Of a stretch of 64,000 nucleotides of DNA, positions 59,718-64,000 are shown piece by piece. The stretch lies in NCBI RefSeq assembly GCF_964355755.1, contig NC_092670.1, forward strand, positions 41,279,795-41,343,794, read 5' to 3'. Source of the DNA: Antedon mediterranea. Lineage: Eukaryota > Echinodermata > Crinoidea > Comatulida > Antedonidae. The translations under genes and the position numbers were made by a program. The notes under the pieces were generated by a model, which saw only the letters and a list, made by a program, of their open reading frames with translations, did no database searches and was not told the origin of the DNA. Positions within the stretch are counted from its first letter, which is position 1. The number at the start of each line of letters is the position of its first letter.

Positions 59718-60361
59718 TATAGCCTTATTAGAATGGTTTCGATATTCATTTAAGCTACGTCTTGGGAGTGTATTTTAAATTTACATTTATGACATGCTAT
59801 TTCTTTTTTTTTATTTCCACAAATGAACCACCATCAAGCAAAAGTAGAAGAATAATACTTACAAAACAAAACGAATTCGATCGGCAAAAAAATGTGTTTT
59901 TCTCAATTATTAAGCTCAGGCATTATAGTCTAACAACCAAACATTAGAATTACCCTGTACATGGCTCGATCATCAATAACCAAAAGGAAAGTAAATGTAC
60001 AAATAACATTTTCACAAAATTTGCCATAAACATCGGAGAATGGTATGATTGTAACGCTTTTATTGTTTATTATTTTTATTGTTTAATACCACTAGATCAT
60101 TTATCGCGATGATCCGTTGCATTGTAATCGGGATTTGTCTGTATAATTACAGCCTATCCAATGACTAATTTTTGTGTGATCAATAAAACTTTAAGAATGT
60201 GTTACGTCAATACCATATTGCTGCAGTTAACCTTCATATCATACTTCAATTGTTAAATCTATTGACATTATTCTTCAGGAAAAGGGCGGTTCAACTATTC
60301 GTTTGATACTAAAACTGTGCAATGATGCATATAATTTTATATAGTTGAAATACAATAAACC

Positions 60362-60856
60362 ATGAAAATCGGATATGACGTGCATATCGTAGTTCATGGT
60401 GCTGTGTTAAATACAGCAGTCTACGCAGTGAACTTCAACGTTGTATATTTCAAACGATTGTCAATTATTACGAACAATATTTCTTCTGGTGACAATGGAA
60501 TTGAGGATTTTTATGTGTATATTGTGTTTCACTGCCTCATTAAATGGTAAGTTATTGATTTGAATTATATATTTTGATAACTAATCTCCTTTAAGTATTA
60601 CACTGTGTATTGTAAATTGCAAAGTGCTAGATGTGATCAATTATTAACAAAAGAAAACCCAGATTTGAGTACCGTACATGATTCTCTCTTATTATCTTTA
60701 ACGCCTAGACCTGATTACAATCCATTAGTTAGAACATTTTATAGTATTCCTTTCGATTCTAAGAAAAGTAAAAGTAAACACACATTGTATTGTAAACATA
60801 TTGTAAAAATTGTGATTAATTATGGAACAGACCCAATTGACCTACATTTTAGTTAG
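60362..60856 (+). CDS. Weak coding candidate, possibly two exons
   Basis: 60362-60549 is open and ends at a good donor (AAATG|gtaagt). In one frame it gives 62 residues from an ATG. In another, MELRIFMCILCFTASLN would be a signal peptide. 60622-60856 is open to TAG with codon use more like real protein (KENPDLSTVHDSLLLSLTPR ... YGTDPIDLHFS) and could be a terminal exon. A join from 60549 to an acceptor at 60621 (CAAAG|T) keeps the first frame but needs a ~72-bp intron with a poor pyrimidine tract. No family recognised. Confidence 0.2.
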
Positions 60857-62148
60857 ATGCCTGTTGGATTATGTAATAATAAGTAATTATAATCTATGAA
60901 ATTCGCCAAGCTTTGAAGACGCAGTGAAAATTATATACCGTATTTATTAAATAAACGCCCACTTTGAATACACTCTCCCTCATAAACTCCCCAATAGATC
61001 ATCGTTTGGAATAAACGCCCCACCACCAATACACGGGGGCCTTTATTTTTTCCTCAAATAAACATGCATGTACACACAATATTATTATAACACATTTCTA
61101 TTGTAGTGGAATTCATTGACTTCCATGATCTCGATATATATCTTGATATTAATATTATTGCATTCTTTCATGTGTGATTTAACTAACCGAACCCTCTAAA
61201 TAATCTTATCACTATAAACTACAGTATCCTATGGTAGGCTGCTCGCGACACTGCCGTGTTTTTAACGTCGGTAGACGTAATGCAGCTTATGTATGTTTTA
61301 TAGTTGACGTAAACGTACGAAATAATCTGTTTGGTATTCAAAGGTTTAGAATAATAAGTCTTTGTTTCCAACTGTTTCTGGTTACAGCAACGCAAATGAT
61401 GTGCACTAAGGTGTCATTTATATGTGATTTGTTTCGTTGTCCCCCATTGGCTATCTGAAATTCAATACCAACCAATTAACTGTCAAAACTAGTTTACGCC
61501 TGTTTTGCTACCTAATTTCTTGTTCATTCAAATTCAATTAAAGAGACAGTTTTTTTACTTTTTAAAAATATAAAAAATATACAATTGATTATTATTAAAT
61601 ATATAATATAATGCAAGCATGTAGTATTTTTTTTATCGTTAATTAATTAGTAATCTGGTCACAAATAATAATGCTGCTTGTATTTTATAACCAGCACATT
61701 TTGTAATTACGTGCCATTTCAAACACCATAGATTAACCGTACTGATCATTGAGTTCAAGGGTGTGAGTGCCTAGCAGCTGAACTTTTATTGATCATTTAC
61801 ATCCTGTTCCGACAAATCGTTCATCATAATTATTATTATTACGCTGTAGCAATACCTGTTAAATGCAGGCCACGTAAAAGAGAAAAGTTGTTGATTTTTT
61901 TGTAAATCCGAGGTGGAGAAGTTTAAAAAAAAATGGTAAAAAGGACAAAAAAAGTGAATGTTTTGTTCTGTGTATCGTTATGTTTCTCTTCTAAATTACT
62001 TTATTCAAATGCTTGCACAGTAAATTACAACATACACACCATCTGAGTACCATTTTCTACAAGTAGCTTTGAAATGGAACTTTGCCTGTTAATGTCGCCG
62101 TTTTCAGATCGGCAAGGAAAAAACTTAACTGTCGGAGTTACATTCGGA
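60857..62148. other. No gene supported
   Basis: Contains a 75-codon plus-strand open frame at 61231-61458 with no leader, splice or motif support. Two AAATAAACGCCC words (60952, 61011) sit in a short duplicated patch. Confidence 0.4.
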
Positions 62149-62551
62149 TGCCTGTTTTCCTGTCGACGTTATTCGACGCTATCGTCGTTGATCGTTAACA
62201 TCGACGATCGTTTGAAAACGATCAAGTTGAAATGATAACGATAGCGAGTAGGCCTACCTTTTCCTGTAAATCATTAACATTTCAATGTTTGCGTAGAAGA
62301 TTGCCGATTATTGTTAAGCCTGTTTTTCTGTCGACGTTAATCGACGCTATCGTTAACAATAATCGGCGATCTTCTACGTAAACATTGAAATGTTAACGAT
62401 TTACAGGAAAAGGTACTCGCTATCGTTATCATTTCAACTTGATCGTTTTCAAACGATCGTCGTTGAACTGTTAACGATCAACGACGATAGCGTCGAATAA
62501 CGTCGACAGGAAACAGGCTTTAACGATAGCGTCGACAGGAAAACATACTTT
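62149..62551. mobile_element. Nested palindromic MITE cluster
   Basis: Arms of about 165 bp: GCCTGTTTTCCTGTCGACGT at 62150 returns in complement ending at 62518. Inside, 62317-62519 has AGCCTGTTT ends and TTA on both sides (62314-62316 and 62520-62522), like the MITE at 28345. A further terminal piece (GATAGCGTCGACAGGAAAAC) follows to 62551. No gene. Confidence 0.7.
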
Positions 62552-63435
62552 AGTAGGTGAAGACGTTCTTTTTTACGTAGCCTAATGTACGTAAATGGTT
62601 GTGTTTCTCATCCTATCCAGAGTAACTGCTCTTTTGTGACAAGTCACTTGGTAACCGATTTTGCTACTGTACTGACACTTGAAGTTTAATGCTTATACTC
62701 TACATTGCGTAATTGTTGGCTTATTTTGGCATGCAATGTGATTTACTTAAGTTTGCCATTTTTCAATGAATGACATTCTCTGCTGATGACACTGTTGTTG
62801 ACGAATATTATTTTGCCGTAGGATAATTTCGGTGTGAATAGACACCAATATGCGTACTAGCCGCAAGGTCTCGTAGACATTATGAATGATGCTTTGCAAT
62901 GTTATCTCTCCCTTAAATGATTCTTCATTGTTTTGAATTTCAATGATATTTATTTATATAATTTTTTCTACGAATCTTTGGAGCATCAGGGGGTTAGCTA
63001 TAATTTCAAAACGTGTGTATTTTAATATTCACACTAAATAAGTAGGACATGGATGCCATTGATTTAGAAATAAATTTAGTAAATAAAGCCAAGCAGCGAA
63101 TGTGGTATTAGATAGGCCTAGTACTACACTATGCATGAGTGTTTTTAAATATAGAATTTACTTTTATTCGATTGTCTTTGAAATATTTGGAACGAGTCCA
63201 TAAATAGTCCACTGTAGGCGCGAGATTTTGCTTGTTTTGGCGTAGACAGCGGATGTTAGCATTGCTTATATTAGTCCCTTGTTTGATTTACTGGCAAGGA
63301 ATATGCTAGTCTAGTGAGAGGGTGGCGAGTTTTAAGCAATAAAGAAACGGAAATTAATCCGTATTGATTGCATTCATTGCTCCTTAGGTTTAAATGTATG
63401 TGCCCATATTGTGAATATTGTTACTGGTAACATTA
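62552..63435. other. No gene or repeat supported
   Basis: AT-rich with no exon-like open stretch or clear repeat. Confidence 0.4.
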
Positions 63436-64000
63436 TGCACCAAAAATATGATACAATAGTACACTTAGGCCATACTATTATATGGCCTAGGCCATACTAT
63501 TATATGGCCTAGTAGGCCTAACTTATTAAAAATTAATATGGTACATAAAAAGTAGAAAACGATAGCACACAGATAAAAATGTTTCCCACAATAAAAAAAT
63601 AAATAAATATTAAAATATGATACAATAAGTAGACTTCATTTAGGCCATCTACTATGGCCTAGTATAGGCCTACATTGCTTTTTTAATTTATTTTACACAA
63701 TAGCACACAGCTAAAAATGTTTGCATTACAATAAATAAATAAATAGTAAAATATGATACAATAAGTAGACTTCATTTAGGCCAACTACTATGGCCTAGTA
63801 TAGGCCTACATTGCCTTTTTTAATTTATTTTACACAATAGCACACAGCTAAAAATGTTTGGATTACAATAAATAAATAAATAGTAAAATATGATACAATA
63901 AGTAGACTTTATTTAGGCCATGTCTACTATGGCCTAGTATAGGCCTACATTGCTTTTTTTAATTTATTTTACACAATAGCACACAGCTAAAAATGTTTGC
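63436..64000. repeat. ~137-bp tandem repeat running off the window
   Basis: GATACAATAAGTAGACTT recurs at 63619, 63755 and 63892. Units contain TAGGCC palindromes, an AATAAATAAATA stretch and CACACAGCTAAAAATGTTTG. A 22-bp GGCCATACTATTATAT duplication precedes them at about 63466-63510. Confidence 0.85.

Noticed and set aside
61231-61458. 75-codon Cys-containing open frame
   Set aside because: No signal, domain or splice context; length is within chance for this composition.

Overview
This is a stretch of a large, AT-rich animal nuclear genome. The genes have many small exons with GT-AG introns, there are no operons, and about half of the window is tandem repeats and foldback elements. The three recognisable gene families (UQCC2, SERINC, SLC20/PiT) are metazoan-wide. 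The multi-EGF gene with one EGF per phase 1-1 exon, the very frequent palindrome TAGGCCTA, and foldback elements built from short tandem repeats suggest a marine deuterostome invertebrate, perhaps an echinoderm. That placement is inference; the sequence does not prove it.

Layout. 1-105: possible C-terminal exon of a gene to the left. 3810-4263 (+): a two-exon gene for a 112-residue secreted protein with an in-frame duplicated 23-residue unit. 6373-11211 (+): a ten-exon gene for a 383-residue cell-surface protein (signal peptide, seven EGF modules, probable GPI-anchor signal). 12.3-25.0 kb: two tandem copies of a dispersed element, each interrupted at the same internal site. One copy carries a 957-bp foldback. 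The other carries a 9.8-kb giant foldback whose arms are palindromic 101-bp satellites, with smaller foldbacks nested inside. 25154-31553 (+): UQCC2, a mitochondrial complex III assembly factor; its last intron holds a SINE and MITE nested in a foldback. 33454-42092 (-): a complete 14-exon SERINC gene, tail-to-tail with UQCC2. 43.5-44.5 kb (-): weak two-to-three-exon mini-ORF. 45723-55639 (+): a complete ten-exon SLC20-type phosphate transporter (503 aa). 57.1-59.7 kb (+): candidate small secreted or signal-anchored protein with basic cleavage-like sites. 60-64 kb: no firm gene; MITE-like palindromes and a 137-bp tandem repeat.

Two patterns stand out. First, tandem arrays repeatedly start at exon edges. 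Copies of an exon end plus its donor (EGF exon 3, SLC20 exon 2) or of an acceptor plus exon start (SLC20 exon 4) are amplified 8-16 times inside introns, and several other exon fragments are duplicated once. Second, five tiny perfect or near-perfect palindromes with CATGG...CCATG ends (20-38 bp) are each flanked by a 7-bp direct repeat, and one has an empty paralogous site in the window. They look like an ultra-short transposable element.

The three recognised genes serve unrelated housekeeping roles (complex III assembly, membrane protein/lipid scrambling, phosphate import), with no evidence of joint function. All exon joins were made by eye. For the four main genes every join keeps phase and the total length is an exact multiple of three, which is the main support for the models.
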